This document shows, in pieces, positions 25,993 through 40,810 of a stretch of 64,000 nt of DNA. A program made the position numbers and the translations under genes. The notes below the pieces were generated by a model. It had not been told where the DNA came from. It was given only the letters and a program-made list of their open reading frames with translations, and ran no database searches. This DNA is from Hippasteria phrygiana (taxonomy: Eukaryota; Echinodermata; Asteroidea; Valvatida; Goniasteridae), in assembly GCA_037893225.1 (NCBI GenBank), contig JAZGUH010000548.1, forward strand, positions 248,001-312,000, in the 5' to 3' direction. Position 1 is the stretch's first letter, and every line of letters starts with the position of its first letter.

Positions 25993-28900
25993 ATGAAATA
26001 TCAACCAAATTCAGTAATTTTGACATGTATGGATAGCTTAGATCTGGCGCTACATGTTGCAATTATCGGCGGCTTCTTAGAGTTAAAACTTGTGGAGAAA
26101 ATTCAAACCTCGCAATGTTTATTTTCTTTCCGGCCAACATCTGTGTGCATATTACCTTCTATTTATTGCTCCATGCCTGTCAAATTCACTGGGGTATGAC
26201 TTGCTTTACTCATTCATAATTGCATGAAATATCAACCAAATTCAGTAATTTTGACATGTATGGATAGCTTAGATCTGGCGCTACATGTTGCAATTATCGG
26301 CGGCTTCTTAGAGTTAAAACTTGTGGAGAAAATTCAAACCTCGCAATGTTTATTTACTTTCCGGCCAACATCTGTGTACATGTTACCGTCTATTTATTGC
26401 TCCATGCATGTCAAATTCCCTGGGGTATGGAATTGCTTTACTCATTCATAATTGCATGAAATATCAACCAAATTCAGTAATTTTGACATGTATGGATAGC
26501 TTAGATCTGGCGCTACATGTTGCAATTATCGGCGGCTTCTTAGAGTTAAAACTTGTGGAGAAAATTCAAACCTCGCAATGTTTATTTTCTTTCCGGCCAA
26601 CATCTGTGTACATGTTACCGTCTATTTATTGCTCCATGCATGTCAAATTCCCTGGGGTATGGACTTGCTTTACTCATTAATAATTGCATGAAATATCAAC
26701 CAAATACAGTAATTTTGACATGTATGGATAGCTTAGATCTGGCGCTACATGTTGCAATTATCGGCGGCTTCTTAGAGTTAAAACTTGTGGAGAAAATTCA
26801 AACCTCGCAATGTTTATTTTCTTTCCGGCCAACATCTGTGTGCAGATTACCTCTTATTTATTGCTCCATGCCTGTCAAATTCCCTAGGGTATGACTTGCT
26901 TTACTCATTCATAATTGCATGAAATATCAACCAAATTCAGTAATTTTGACATGTATGGATAGCTTAGATCTGGCGCTACATGTTGCAATTATCGGCGGCT
27001 TCTTAGAGTTAAAACTTGTGGAGAAAATTCAAACCTCGCAATGTTTATTTTCTTTCCGGCCAACATCTGTGTGCATATTACCTTCTATTTATTGCTCCAT
27101 GCCTGTCAAATTCCCTGGGGTATGACTTGCTTTACTCATTCATAATTGCATGAAATATCAACCAAATTCAGTAATTTTGACATGTATGGATAGCTTAGAT
27201 CTGGTGCTACATGTTGCAATTATCGGCGGCTTCTTAGAGTTAAAACTTGTGGAGAAAATTCGAACCTCGCAATGTTTATTTTCTTTCCGGCCAACATCTG
27301 TGTACATGTTACCGTCTATTTATTGCTCCATGCATGCCAAATTCCCTAGGGTATGACTTGCTTTACTCATTCATAATTGCATGAAATATCAACCAAATTC
27401 AGTAATTTTGACATGTATGGATAGCTTAGATCTGGCGCTACATGTTGCAATTATCGGCGGCTTCTTAGAGTTAAAATTTGTGGAGAAAATTCAAACCTCG
27501 CAATGTTTATTTTCTTTCCGGCCAACATCTGTGTGCATATTACCTTCTATTTATTGCTCCATGCCTGTCAAATTCCCTGGGGTATGACTTGCTTTACTCA
27601 TTCATAATTGCATGAAATATCAACCAAATTCAGTAATTTTGACATGTATGGATAGCTTAGATCTGGCGCTACATGTTGCAATTATCGGCGGCTTCTTAGA
27701 GTTAAAACTTGTGGAGAAAATTCAAACCTCGCAATGTTTATTTTCTTTCCGGCCAACATCTGTGTGCATATTACCTTCTATTTATTGCTCCATTCCTGTC
27801 AAATTCCCTAGGGTATGACTTGCTTTACTCATTCATAATTGCATGAAATATCAACCAAATTCAGTAATTTTGACATGTATGGATAGCTTAGATCTGGCGC
27901 TACATGTTGCAATTATCGGCGGCTTCTTAGAGTTAAAACTTGTGGAGAAAATTCAAACCTCGCAATGTTTATTTACTTTCCGGCCAACATCTGTGTACAT
28001 GTTACCGTCTATTTATTGCTCCATGCATGTCAAATTCCCTGGGGTATGGACTTGCTTTACTCATTCATAATTGCATGAAATATCAACCAAATTCAGTAAT
28101 TTTGACATGTATGGATAGCTTAGATCTGGCGCTACATGTTGCAATTATCGGCGGCTTCTTAGAGTTAAAACTTGTGGAGAAAATTCAAACCTCGCAATGT
28201 TTATTTTCTTTCCGGCCAACATCTGTGTACATGTTACCGTCTATTTATTGCTCCATGCATGTCAAATTCCCTGGGGTATGGACTTGCTTTACTCATTAAT
28301 AATTGCATGAAATATCAACCAAATACAGTAATTTTGACATGTATGGATAGCTTAGATCTGGCGCTACATGTTGCAATTATCGGCGGCTTCTTAGAGTTAA
28401 AACTTGTGGAGAAAATTCAAACCTCGCAATGTTTATTTTCTTTCCGGCCAACATCTGTGTGCAGATTACCTCTTATTTATTGCTCCATGCCTGTCAAATT
28501 CCCTAGGGTATGACTTGCTTTACTCATTCATAATTGCATGAAATATCAACCAAATTCAGTAATTTTGACATGTATGGATAGCTTAGATCTGGCGCTACAT
28601 GTTGCAATTATCGGCGGCTTCTTAGAGTTAAAACTTGTGGAGAAAATTCAAACCTCGCAATGTTTATTTTCTTTCCGGCCAACATCTGTGTGCATATTAC
28701 CTTCTATTTATTGCTCCATGCCTGTCAAATTCCCTGGGGTATGACTTGCTTTACTCATTCATAATTGCATGAAATATCAACCAAATTCAGTAATTTTGAC
28801 ATGTATGGATAGCTTAGATCTGGCGCTACATGTTGCAATTATCGGCGGCTTCTTAGAGTTAAAACTTGTGGAGAAAATTCGAACCTCGCAATGTTTATTT

Positions 28901-29925
28901 TCTTTCCGGCCAACATCTGTGTACATGTTACCGTCTATTTATTGCTCCATGCATGTCAAATTCCCTAGGGTATGACTTGCTTTACTCATTCATAATTGCA
29001 TGAAATATCAACCAAATTCAGTAATTTTGACATGTATGGATAGCTTAGATCTGGCGCTACATGTTGCAATTATCGGCGGCTTCTTAGAGTTAAAATTTGT
29101 GGAGAAAATTCAAACCTCGCAATGTTTATTTTCTTTCCGGCCAACATCTGTGTACATATTACCTTCTATTTATTGCTCCATGCCTGTCAAATTCCCTGGG
29201 GTATGACTTGCTTTACTCATTCATAATTGCATGAAATATCAACCAAATTCAGTAATTTTGACATGTATGGATAGCTTAGATCTGGCGCTACATGTTGCAA
29301 TTATCGGCGGCTTCTTAGAGTTAAAACTTGTGGAGAAAATTCAAACCTCGCAATGTTTATTTTCTTTCCGGCCAACATCTGTGTGCATATTACCTTCTAT
29401 TTATTGCTCCATTCCTGTCAAATTCCCTAGGGTATGACTTGCTTTACTCATTCATAATTGCATGAAATATCAACCAAATTCAGTAATTTTGACATGTATG
29501 GATAGCTTAGATCTGGCGCTACATGTTGCAATTATCGGCGGCTTCTTAGAGTTAAAACTTGTGGAGAAAATTCAAACCTCGCAATGTTTATTTACTTTCC
29601 AGCCAACATCTGTGTACATGTTACCGTCTATTTATTGCTCCATGCATGTCAAATTCCCTGGGGTATGGACTTGCTTTACTCATTCATAATTGCATGAAAT
29701 ATCAACCAAATTCAGTAATTTTGACATGTATGGATAGCTTAGATCTGGCGCTACATGTTGCAATTATCGGCGGCTTCTTAGAGTTAAAACTTGTGGAGAA
29801 AATTCAAACCTCGCAATGTTTATTTTCTTTCCGGCCAACATCTGTGTACATGTTACCGTCTATTTATTGCTCCATGCATGTCAAATTCCCTGGGGTATGG
29901 ACTTGCTGTACTCATTCATAATTGC
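24605..29925 (+). repeat. Satellite block 6: 1619-bp 7-mer HOR around A-K-Cs-H-I-F-J
   Basis: Monomers: Jn 24605, A 24837, K 25069, Cs 25300, H 25531, I 25762, Cs 25993; Jn 26224, A 26456, K 26688, Cs 26919, H 27150, I 27381, F 27612; J 27843, A 28075, K 28307, Cs 28538, H 28769, I 29000, F 29231; J 29462, A 29694. A copies at 24837, 26456, 28075 and 29694 are exactly 1619 bp apart. The first three carry 224a (CATTAATAA) just before K. The H copies at 25531 and 27150 share 56t and GCATGCC; the H at 28769 does not. The first two units begin with Jn and the later ones with J. Confidence 0.95.
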
Positions 29926-32470
29926 ATGAAATATCAACCATATACAGTAATTTTGACATGTATGGATAGCTTAGATCTGGCGCTACATGTTGCAATTATC
30001 GGCGGCTTCTTAGAGTTAAAACTTGTGGAGAAAATTCAAACCTCGCAATGTTTATTTTCTTTCCGGCCAACATCTGTGTGCAGATTACCTCTTATTTATT
30101 GCTCCATGCCTGTCAAATTCCCTAGGGTATGACTTGCTTTACTCATTCATAATTGCATGAAATATCAACCAAATTCAGTAATTTTGACATGTATGGATAG
30201 CTTAGATCTGGCGCTACATGTTGCAATTATCGGCGGCTTCTTAGAGTTAAAACTTGTGGAGAAAATTCAAACCTCGCAATGTTTATTTTCTTTCCGGCCA
30301 ACATCTGTGTGCATATTACCTTCTATTTATTGCTCCATGCCTGTCAAATTCCCTGGGGTATGACTTGCTTTACTCATTCATAATTGCATGAAATATCAAC
30401 CAAATTCAGTAATTTTGACATGTATGGATAGCTTAGATCTGGCGCTACATGTTGCAATTATCGGCGGCTTCTTAGAGTTAAAACTTGTGGAGAAAATTCA
30501 AACCTCGCAATGTTTATTTACTTTCCGGCCAACATCTGTGTACATGTTACCGTCTATTTATTGCTCCATGCATGTCAAATTCCCTGGGGTATGGAATTGC
30601 TTTACTCATTCATAATTGCATGAAATATCAACCAAATTCAGTAATTTTGACATGTATGGATAGCTTAGATCTGGCGCTACATGTTGCAATTATCGGCGGC
30701 TTCTTAGAGTTAAAACTTGTGGAGAAAATTCAAACCTCGCAATGTTTATTTTCTTTCCGGCCAACATCTGTGTACATGTTACCGTCTATTTATTGCTCCA
30801 TGCATGTCAAATTCCTTGGGGTATGGACTTGCTGTACTCATTCATAATTGCATGAAATATCAACCATATACAGTAATTTTGACATGTATGGATAGCTTAG
30901 ATCTGGCGCTACATGTTGCAATTATCGGCGGCTTCTTAGAGTTAAAACTTGTGGAGAAAATTCAAACCTCGCAATGTTTATTTTCTTTCCGGCCAACATC
31001 TGTGTGCAGATTACCTCTTATTTATTGCTCCATGCCTGTCAAATTCCCTAGGGTATGACTTGCTTTACTCATTCATAATTGCATGAAATATCAACCAAAT
31101 TCAGTAATTTTGACATGTATGGATAGCTTAGATCTGGCGCTACATGTTGCAATTATCGGCGGCTTCTTAGAGTTAAAACTTGTGGAGAAAATTCAAACCT
31201 CGCAATGTTTATTTTCTTTCCGGCCAACATCTGTGTGCATATTACCTTCTATTTATTGCTCCATGCCTGTCAAATTCCCTGGGGTATGACTTGCTTTACT
31301 CATTCATAATTGCATGAAATATCAACCAAATTCAGTAATTTTGACATGTATGGATAGCTTAGATCTGGCGCTACATGTTGCAATTATCGGCGGCTTCTTA
31401 GAGTTAAAACTTGTGGAGAAAATTCAAACCTCGCAATGTTTATTTACTTTCCGGCCAACATCTGTGTACATGTTACCGTCTATTTATTGCTCCATGCATG
31501 TCAAATTCCCTGGGGTATGGAATTGCTTTACTCATTCATAATTGCATGAAATATCAACCAAATTCAGTAATTTTGACATGTATGGATAGCTTAGATCTGG
31601 CGCTACATGTTGCAATTATCGGCGGCTTCTTAGAGTTAAAACTTGTGGAGAAAATTCAAACCTCGCAATGTTTATTTTCTTTCCGGCCAACATCTGTGTA
31701 CATGTTACCGTCTATTTATTGCTCCATGCATGTCAAATTCCCTGGGGTATGGACTTGCTTTACTCATTCATAATTGCATGAAATATCAACCAAATACAGT
31801 AATTTTGACATGTATGGATAGCTTAGATCTGGCGCTACATGTTGCAATTATCGGCGGCTTCTTAGAGTTAAAACTTGTGGAGAAAATTCAAACCTCGCAA
31901 TGTTTATTTTCTTTCCGGCCAACATCTGTGTGCATATTACCTTCTATTTATTGCTCCATTCCTGTCAAATTCCCTAGGGTATGACTTGCTTTACTCATTC
32001 ATAATTGCATGAAATATCAACCAAATTCAGTAATTTTGACATGTATGGATAGCTTAGATCTGGCGCTACATGTTGCAATTATCGGCGGCTTCTTAGAGTT
32101 AAAATTTGTGGAGAAAATTCAAACCTCGCAATGTTTATTTTCTTTCCGGCCAACATCTGTGTGCATATTACCTTCTATTTATTGCTCCATGCATGTCAAA
32201 TTCCCTGGGGTATGACTTGCTTTACTCATTCATAATTGCATGAAATATCAACCAAATTCAGTAATTTTGACATGTATGGATAGCTTAGATCTGGCGCTAC
32301 ATGTTGCAATTATCGGCGGCTTCTTAGAGTTAAAACTTGTGGAGAAAATTCAAACCTCGCAATGTTTATTTTCTTTCCGGCCAACATCTGTGTGCATATT
32401 ACCTTCTATTTATTGCTCCATGCCTGTCAAATTCCCTGGGGTATGACTTGCTTTACTCATTCATAATTGC
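29926..32470 (+). repeat. Satellite block 7: 926-bp 4-mer (K-Cs-Jn-A) then L-I-Cs
   Basis: Monomers: K 29926, Cs 30157, Jn 30388, A 30620; K 30852, Cs 31083, Jn 31314, A 31546; L 31778, I 32009, Cs 32240. The two K copies are 926 bp apart and both carry 16t (ACCATATAC). The A copies before them, at 29694 and 30620, both carry 215g (TGCTGTAC). The I at 32009 has 185a in place of 185c, a local conversion or a point change. Confidence 0.94.
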
Positions 32471-35400
32471 ATGAAATATCAACCAAATTCAGTAATTTTG
32501 ACATGTATGGATAGCTTAGATCTGGCGCTACATGTTGCAATTATCGGCGGCTTCTTAGAGTTAAAACTTGTGGAGAAAATTCAAACCTCGCAATGTTTAT
32601 TTTCTTTCCGGCCAACATCTGTGTACATGTTACCGTCTATTTATTGCTCCATGCATGTCAAATTCCCTGGGGTATGGACTTGCTTTACTCATTCATAATT
32701 GCATGAAATATCAACCAAATACAGTAATTTTGACATGTATGGATAGCTTAGATCTGGCGCTACATGTTGCAATTATCGGCGGCTTCTTAGAGTTAAAACT
32801 TGTGGAGAAAATTCAAACCTCGCAATGTTTATTTTCTTTCCGGCCAACATCTGTGTGCATATTACCTTCTATTTATTGCTCCATGCCTGTCAAATTCCCT
32901 GGGGTATGGACTTGCTTTACTCATTCATAATTGCATGAAATATCAACCAAATTCAGTAATTTTGACATGTATGGATAGCTTAGATCTGGCGCTACATGTT
33001 GCAATTATCGGCGGCTTCTTAGAGTTAAAACTTGTGGAGAAAATTCAAACCTCGCAATGTTTATTTTCTTTCCGGCCAACATCTGTGTACATGTTACCGT
33101 CTATTTATTGCTCCATGCATGTCAAATTCCCTGGGGTATGGACTTGCTTTACTCATTCATAATTGCATGAAATATCAACCAAATTCAGTAATTTTGACAT
33201 GTATGGATAGCTTAGATCTGGCGCTACATGTTGCAATTATCGGCGGCTTCTTAGAGTTAAAACTTGTGGAGAAAATTCAAACCTCGCAATGTTTATTTTC
33301 TTTCCGGCCAACATCTGTGTGCATATTACCTTCTATTTATTGCTCCATGCCTGTCAAATTCCCTGGGGTATGGACTTGCTTTACTCATTCATAATTGCAT
33401 GAAATATCAACCAAATTCAGTAATTTTGACATGTATGGATAGCTTAGATCTGGCGCTACATGTTGCAATTATCGGCGGCTTCTTAGAGTTAAAACTTGTG
33501 GAGAAAATTCAAACCTCGCAATGTTTATTTTCTTTCCGGCCAACATCTGTGTGCATATTACCTTCTATTTATTGCTCCATGCCTGTCAAATTCCCTAGGG
33601 TATGACTTGCTTTACTCATTCATAATTGCATGAAATATCAACCAAATTCAGTAATTTTGACATGTATGGATAGCTTAGATCTGGCGCTACATGTTGCAAT
33701 TATCGGCGGCTTCTTAGAGTTAAAATTTGTGGAGAAAATTCAAACCTCGCAATGTTTATTTACTTTCCGGCCAACATCTGTGTACATGTTACCGTCTATT
33801 TATTGCTCCATGCATGTCAAATTCCCTGGGGTATGGACTTGCTTTACTCATTCATAATTGCATGAAATATCAACCAAATTCAGTAATTTTGACATGTATG
33901 GATAGCTTAGATCTGGCGCTACATGTTGCAATTATCGGCGGCTTCTTAGAGTTAAAACTTGTGGAGAAAATTCAAACCTCGCAATGTTTATTTTCTTTCC
34001 GGCCAACATCTGTGTACATGTTACCGTCTATTTATTGCTCCATGCATGTCAAATTCCCTGGGGTATGGACTTGCTTTACTCATTCATAATTGCATGAAAT
34101 ATCAACCAAATACAGTAATTTTGACATGTATGGATAGCTTAGATCTGGCGCTACATGTTGCAATTATCGGCGGCTTCTTAGAGTTAAAACTTGTGGAGAA
34201 AATTCAAACCTCGCAATGTTTATTTTCTTTCCGGCCAACATCTGTGTGCATATTACCTTCTATTTATTGCTCCATGCCTGTCAAATTCCCTGGGGTATGG
34301 ACTTGCTTTACTCATTCATAATTGCATGAAATATCAACCAAATTCAGTAATTTTGACATGTATGGATAGCTTAGATCTGGCGCTACATGTTGCAATTATC
34401 GGCGGCTTCTTAGAGTTAAAACTTGTGGAGAAAATTCAAACCTCGCAATGTTTATTTTCTTTCCGGCCAACATCTGTGTACATGTTACCGTCTATTTATT
34501 GCTCCATGCATGTCAAATTCCCTGGGGTATGGACTTGCTTTACTCATTCATAATTGCATGAAATATCAACCAAATTCAGTAATTTTGACATGTATGGATA
34601 GCTTAGATCTGGCGCTACATGTTGCAATTATCGGCGGCTTCTTAGAGTTAAAACTTGTGGAGAAAATTCAAACCTCGCAATGTTTATTTTCTTTCCGGCC
34701 AACATCTGTGTGCATATTACCTTCTATTTATTGCTCCATGCCTGTCAAATTCCCTGGGGTATGGACTTGCTTTACTCATTCATAATTGCATGAAATATCA
34801 ACCAAATTCAGTAATTTTGACATGTATGGATAGCTTAGATCTGGCGCTACATGTTGCAATTATCGGCGGCTTCTTAGAGTTAAAACTTGTGGAGAAAATT
34901 CAAACCTCGCAATGTTTATTTACTTTCCGGCCAACATCTGTGTACATGTTACCGTCTATTTATTGCTCCATGCATGTCAAATTCCCTGGGGTATGGACTT
35001 GCTTTACTCATTCATAATTGCATGAAATATCAACCAAATTCAGTAATTTTGACATGTATGGATAGCTTAGATCTGGCGCTACATGTTGCAATTATCGGCG
35101 GCTTCTTAGAGTTAAAACTTGTGGAGAAAATTCAAACCTCGCAATGTTTATTTTCTTTCCGGCCAACATCTGTGTACATGTTACCGTCTATTTATTGCTC
35201 CATGCATGTCAAATTCCCTGGGGTATGGACTTGCTTTACTCATTCATAATTGCATGAAATATCAACCAAATACAGTAATTTTGACATGTATGGATAGCTT
35301 AGATCTGGCGCTACATGTTGCAATTATCGGCGGCTTCTTAGAGTTAAAACTTGTGGAGAAAATTCAAACCTCGCAATGTTTATTTTCTTTCCGGCCAACA

Positions 35401-35485
35401 TCTGTGTGCATATTACCTTCTATTTATTGCTCCATGCCTGTCAAATTCCCTGGGGTATGGACTTGCTTTACTCATTCATAATTGC
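32471..35485 (+). repeat. Satellite block 8: island of A-E monomers inside the K/L domain
   Basis: Monomers: A 32471, B 32703, A 32935, C 33167, E 33399, D 33630; A 33862, B 34094, A 34326, C 34558, J 34790; A 35022, B 35254. A-B-A-C recurs 1391 bp apart (32471 and 33862). No K, L, I, H or Jn occurs here, and only one of these 13 copies is 231 bp long. The composition resembles the first 11.6 kb rather than the flanks, which suggests transfer or retention of an older block. The edges fall on monomer register. Confidence 0.93.
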
Positions 35486-38400
35486 ATGAAATATCAACCA
35501 AATTCAGTAATTTTGACATGTATGGATAGCTTAGATCTGGCGCTACATGTTGCAATTATCGGCGGCTTCTTAGAGTTAAAACTTGTGGAGAAAATTCAAA
35601 CCTCGCAATGTTTATTTTCTTTCCGGCCAACATCTGTGTGCATATTACCTTCTATTTATTGCTCCATTCCTGTCAAATTCCCTAGGGTATGACTTGCTTT
35701 ACTCATTCATAATTGCATGAAATATCAACCAAATACAGTAATTTTGACATATATGGATAGCTTAGATCTGGCGCTACATGTTGCAATTATCGGCGGCTTC
35801 TTAGAGTTAAAATTTGTGGAGAAAATTCAAACCTCGCAATGTTTATTTTCTTTCCGGCCAACATCTGTGTGCATATTACCTTCTATTTATTGCTCCATGC
35901 CTGTCAAATTCCCTGGGGTATGACTTGCTTTACTCATTCATAATTGCATGAAATATCAACCAAATTCAGTAATTTTGACATGTATGGATAGCTTAGATCT
36001 GGCGCTACATGTTGCAATTATCGGCGGCTTCTTAGAGTTAAAACTTGTGGAGAAAATTCAAACCTCGCAATGTTTATTTTCTTTCCGGCCAACATCTGTG
36101 TGCATATTACCTTCTATTTATTGCTCCATGCCTGTCAAATTCCCTGGGGTATGACTTGCTTTACTCATTCATAATTGCATGAAATATCAACCAAATTCAG
36201 TAATTTTGACATGTATGGATAGCTTAGATCTGGCGCTACATGTTGCAATTATCGGCGGCTTCTTAGAGTTAAAACTTGTGGAGAAAATTCAAACCTCGCA
36301 ATGTTTATTTACTTTCCGGCCAACATCTGTGTACATGTTACCGTCTATTTATTGCTCCATGCATGTCAAATTCCCTGGGGTATGGACTTGCTTTACTCAT
36401 TCATAATTGCATGAAATATCAACCAAATTCAGTAATTTTGACATGTATGGATAGCTTAGATCTGGCGCTACATGTTGCAATTATCGGCGGCTTCTTAGAG
36501 TTAAAATTTGTGGAGAAAATTCAAACCTCGCAATGTTTATTTACTTTCCGGCCAACATCTGTGTACATGTTACCGTCTATTTATTGCTCCATGCATGTCA
36601 AATTCCCTGGGGTATGGACTTGCTTTACTCATTCATAATTGCATGAAATATCAACCAAATTCAGTAATTTTGACATGTATGGATAGCTTAGATCTGGCGC
36701 TACATGTTGCAATTATCGGCGGCTTCTTAGAGTTAAAACTTGTGGAGAAAATTCAAACCTCGCAATGTTTATTTACTTTCCGGCCAACATCTGTGTACAT
36801 GTTACCGTCTATTTATTGCTCCATGCATGTCAAATTCCCTGGGGTATGGACTTGCTTTACTCATTCATAATTGCATGAAATATCAACCAAATTCAGTAAT
36901 TTTGACATGTATGGATAGCTTAGATCTGGCGCTACATGTTGCAATTATCGGCGGCTTCTTAGAGTTAAAACTTGTGGAGAAAATTCAAACCTCGCAATGT
37001 TTATTTTCTTTCCGGCCAACATCTGTGTACATGTTACCGTCTATTTATTGCTCCATGCATGTCAAATTCCCTGGGGTATGGACTTGCTTTACTCATTCAT
37101 AATTGCATGAAATATCAACCAAATACAGTAATTCTGACATGTATGGATAGCTTAGATCTGGCGCTACATGTTGCAATTATCGGCGGCTTCTTAGAGTTAA
37201 AACTTGTGGAGAAAATTCAAACCTCGCAATGTTTATTTTCTTTCCGGCCAACATCTGTGTGCAGATTACCTCTTATTTATTGCTCCATGCCTGTCAAATT
37301 CCCTAGGGTATGACTTGCTTTACTCATTCATAATTGCATGAAATATCAACCAAATTCAGTAATTTTGACATGTATGGATAGCTTAGATCTGGCGCTACAT
37401 GTTGCAATTATCGGCGGCTTCTTAGAGTTAAAACTTGTGGAGAAAATTCAAACCTCGCAATGTTTATTTACTTTCCGGCCAACATCTGTGTACATGTTAC
37501 CGTCTATTTATTGCTCCATGCATGTCAAATTCCCTGGGGTATGGAATTGCTTTACTCATTCATAATTGCATGAAATATCAACCAAATTCAGTAATTTTGA
37601 CATGTATGGATAGCTTAGATCTGGCGCTACATGTTGCAATTATCGGCGGCTTCTTAGAGTTAAAACTTGTGGAGAAAATTCAAACCTCGCAATGTTTATT
37701 TTCTTTCCGGCCAACATCTGTGTACATGTTACCGTCTATTTATTGCTCCATGCATGTCAAATTCCCTGGGGTATGGACTTGCTTTACTCATTCATAATTG
37801 CATGAAATATCAACCAAATACAGTAATTTTGACATGTATGGATAGCTTAGATCTGGCGCTACATGTTGCAATTATCGGCGGCTTCTTAGAGTTAAAACTT
37901 GTGGAGAAAATTCAAACCTCGCAATGTTTATTTTCTTTCCGGCCAACATCTGTGTGCATATTACCTTCTATTTATTGCTCCATTCCTGTCAAATTCCCTA
38001 GGGTATGACTTGCTTTACTCATTCATAATTGCATGAAATATCAACCAAATTCAGTAATTTTGACATGTATGGATAGCTTAGATCTGGCGCTACATGTTGC
38101 AATTATCGGCGGCTTCTTAGAGTTAAAATTTGTGGAGAAAATTCAAACCTCGCAATGTTTATTTTCTTTCCGGCCAACATCTGTGTGCATATTACCTTCT
38201 ATTTATTGCTCCATGCCTGTCAAATTCCCTGGGGTATGACTTGCTTTACTCATTCATAATTGCATGAAATATCAACCAAATTCAGTAATTTTGACATGTA
38301 TGGATAGCTTAGATCTGGCGCTACATGTTGCAATTATCGGCGGCTTCTTAGAGTTAAAACTTGTGGAGAAAATTCAAACCTCGCAATGTTTATTTTCTTT

Positions 38401-40810
38401 CCGGCCAACATCTGTGTGCATATTACCTTCTATTTATTGCTCCATGCCTGTCAAATTCCCTGGGGTATGACTTGCTTTACTCATTCATAATTGCATGAAA
38501 TATCAACCAAATTCAGTAATTTTGACATGTATGGATAGCTTAGATCTGGCGCTACATGTTGCAATTATCGGCGGCTTCTTAGAGTTAAAACTTGTGGAGA
38601 AAATTCAAACCTCGCAATGTTTATTTACTTTCCGGCCAACATCTGTGTACATGTTACCGTCTATTTATTGCTCCATGCATGTCAAATTCCCTGGGGTATG
38701 GACTTGCTTTACTCATTCATAATTGCATGAAATATCAACCAAATTCAGTAATTTTGACATGTATGGATAGCTTAGATCTGGCGCTACGTGTTGCAATTAT
38801 CGGCGGCTTCTTAGAGTTAAAATTTGTGGAGAAAATTCAAACCTCGCAATGTTTATTTACTTTCCGGCCAACATCTGTGTACATGTTACCGTCTATTTAT
38901 TGCTCCATGCATGTCAAATTCCCTGGGGTATGGACTTGCTTTACTCATTCATAATTGCATGAAATATCAACCAAATACAGTAATTTTGACATGTATGGAT
39001 AGCTTAGATCTGGCGCTACATGTTGCAATTATCGGCGGCTTCTTAGAGTTAAAACTTGTGGAGAAAATTCAAACCTCGCAATGTTTATTTTCTTTCCGGC
39101 CAACATCTGTGTGCATATTACCTTCTATTTATTGCTCCATTCCTGTCAAATTCCCTAGGGTATGACTTGCTTTACTCATTCATAATTGCATGAAATATCA
39201 ACCAAATTCAGTAATTTTGACATGTATGGATAGCTTAGATCTGGCGCTACATGTTGCAATTATCGGCGGCTTCTTAGAGTTAAAATTTGTGGAGAAAATT
39301 CAAACCTCGCAATGTTTATTTTCTTTCCGGCCAACATCTGTGTGCATATTACCTTCTATTTATTGCTCCATGCCTGTCAAATTCCCTGGGGTATGACTTG
39401 CTTTACTCATTCATAATTGCATGAAATATCAACCAAATTCAGTAATTTTGACATGTATGGATAGCTTAGATCTGGCGCTACATGTTGCAATTATCGGCGG
39501 CTTCTTAGAGTTAAAACTTGTGGAGAAAATTCAAACCTCGCAATGTTTATTTTCTTTCCGGCCAACATCTGTGTGCATATTACCTTCTATTTATTGCTCC
39601 ATGCCTGTCAAATTCCCTGGGGTATGACTTGCTTTACTCATTCATAATTGCATGAAATATCAACCAAATTCAGTAATTTTGACATGTATGGATAGCTTAG
39701 ATCTGGCGCTACATGTTGCAATTATCGGCGGCTTCTTAGAGTTAAAACTTGTGGAGAAAATTCAAACCTCGCAATGTTTATTTACTTTCCGGCCAACATC
39801 TGTGTACATGTTACCGTCTATTTATTGCTCCATGCATGTCAAATTCCCTGGGGTATGGACTTGCTTTACTCATTCATAATTGCATGAAATATCAACCAAA
39901 TTCAGTAATTTTGACATGTATGGATAGCTTAGATCTGGCGCTACATGTTGCAATTATCGGCGGCTTCTTAGAGTTAAAATTTGTGGAGACAATTCAAACC
40001 TCGCAATGTTTATTTACTTTCCGGCCAACATCTGTGTACATGTTACCGTCTATTTATTGCTCCATGCATGTCAAATTCCCTGGGGTATGGACTTGCTTTA
40101 CTCATTCATAATTGCATGAAATATCAACCAAATTCAGTAATTTTGACATGTATGGATAGCTTAGATCTGGCGCTACATGTTGCAATTATCGGCGGCTTCT
40201 TAGAGTTAAAACTTGTGGAGAAAATTCAAACCTCGCAATGTTTATTTACTTTCCGGCCAACATCTGTGTACATGTTACCGTCTATTTATTGCTCCATGCA
40301 TGTCAAATTCCCTGGGGTATGGACTTGCTTTACTCATTCATAATTGCATGAAATATCAACCAAATTCAGTAATTTTGACATGTATGGATAGCTTAGATCT
40401 GGCGCTACATGTTGCAATTATCGGCGGCTTCTTAGAGTTAAAACTTGTGGAGAAAATTCAAACCTCGCAATGTTTATTTTCTTTCCGGCCAACATCTGTG
40501 TACATGTTACCGTCTATTTATTGCTCCATGCATGTCAAATTCCCTGGGGTATGGACTTGCTTTACTCATTCATAATTGCATGAAATATCAACCAAATACA
40601 GTAATTTTGACATGTATGGATAGCTTAGATCTGGCGCTACATGTTGCAATTATCGGCGGCTTCTTAGAGTTAAAACTTGTGGAGAAAATTCAAACCTCGC
40701 AATGTTTATTTTCTTTCCGGCCAACATCTGTGTGCAGATTACCTCTTATTTATTGCTCCATGCCTGTCAAATTCCCTAGGGTATGACTTGCTTTACTCAT
40801 TCATAATTGC
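35486..40810 (+). repeat. Satellite block 9: second L-I-Cs-J-D domain
   Basis: Monomers: F 35486, I 35717, Cs 35948, J 36179, D 36411, J 36643, A 36875, K 37107, Jn 37338, A 37570, L 37802, I 38033, Cs 38264, J 38495, D 38727, L 38959, I 39190, Cs 39421, J 39652, D 39884, J 40116, A 40348, K 40580. It is a copy of most of block 5. The 5-mer L-I-Cs-J-D is again tandem at 37802 and 38959, 1157 bp apart. Private changes include ACATATATGG in the I at 35717 and GAGACAATTC in the D at 39884. Confidence 0.94.
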
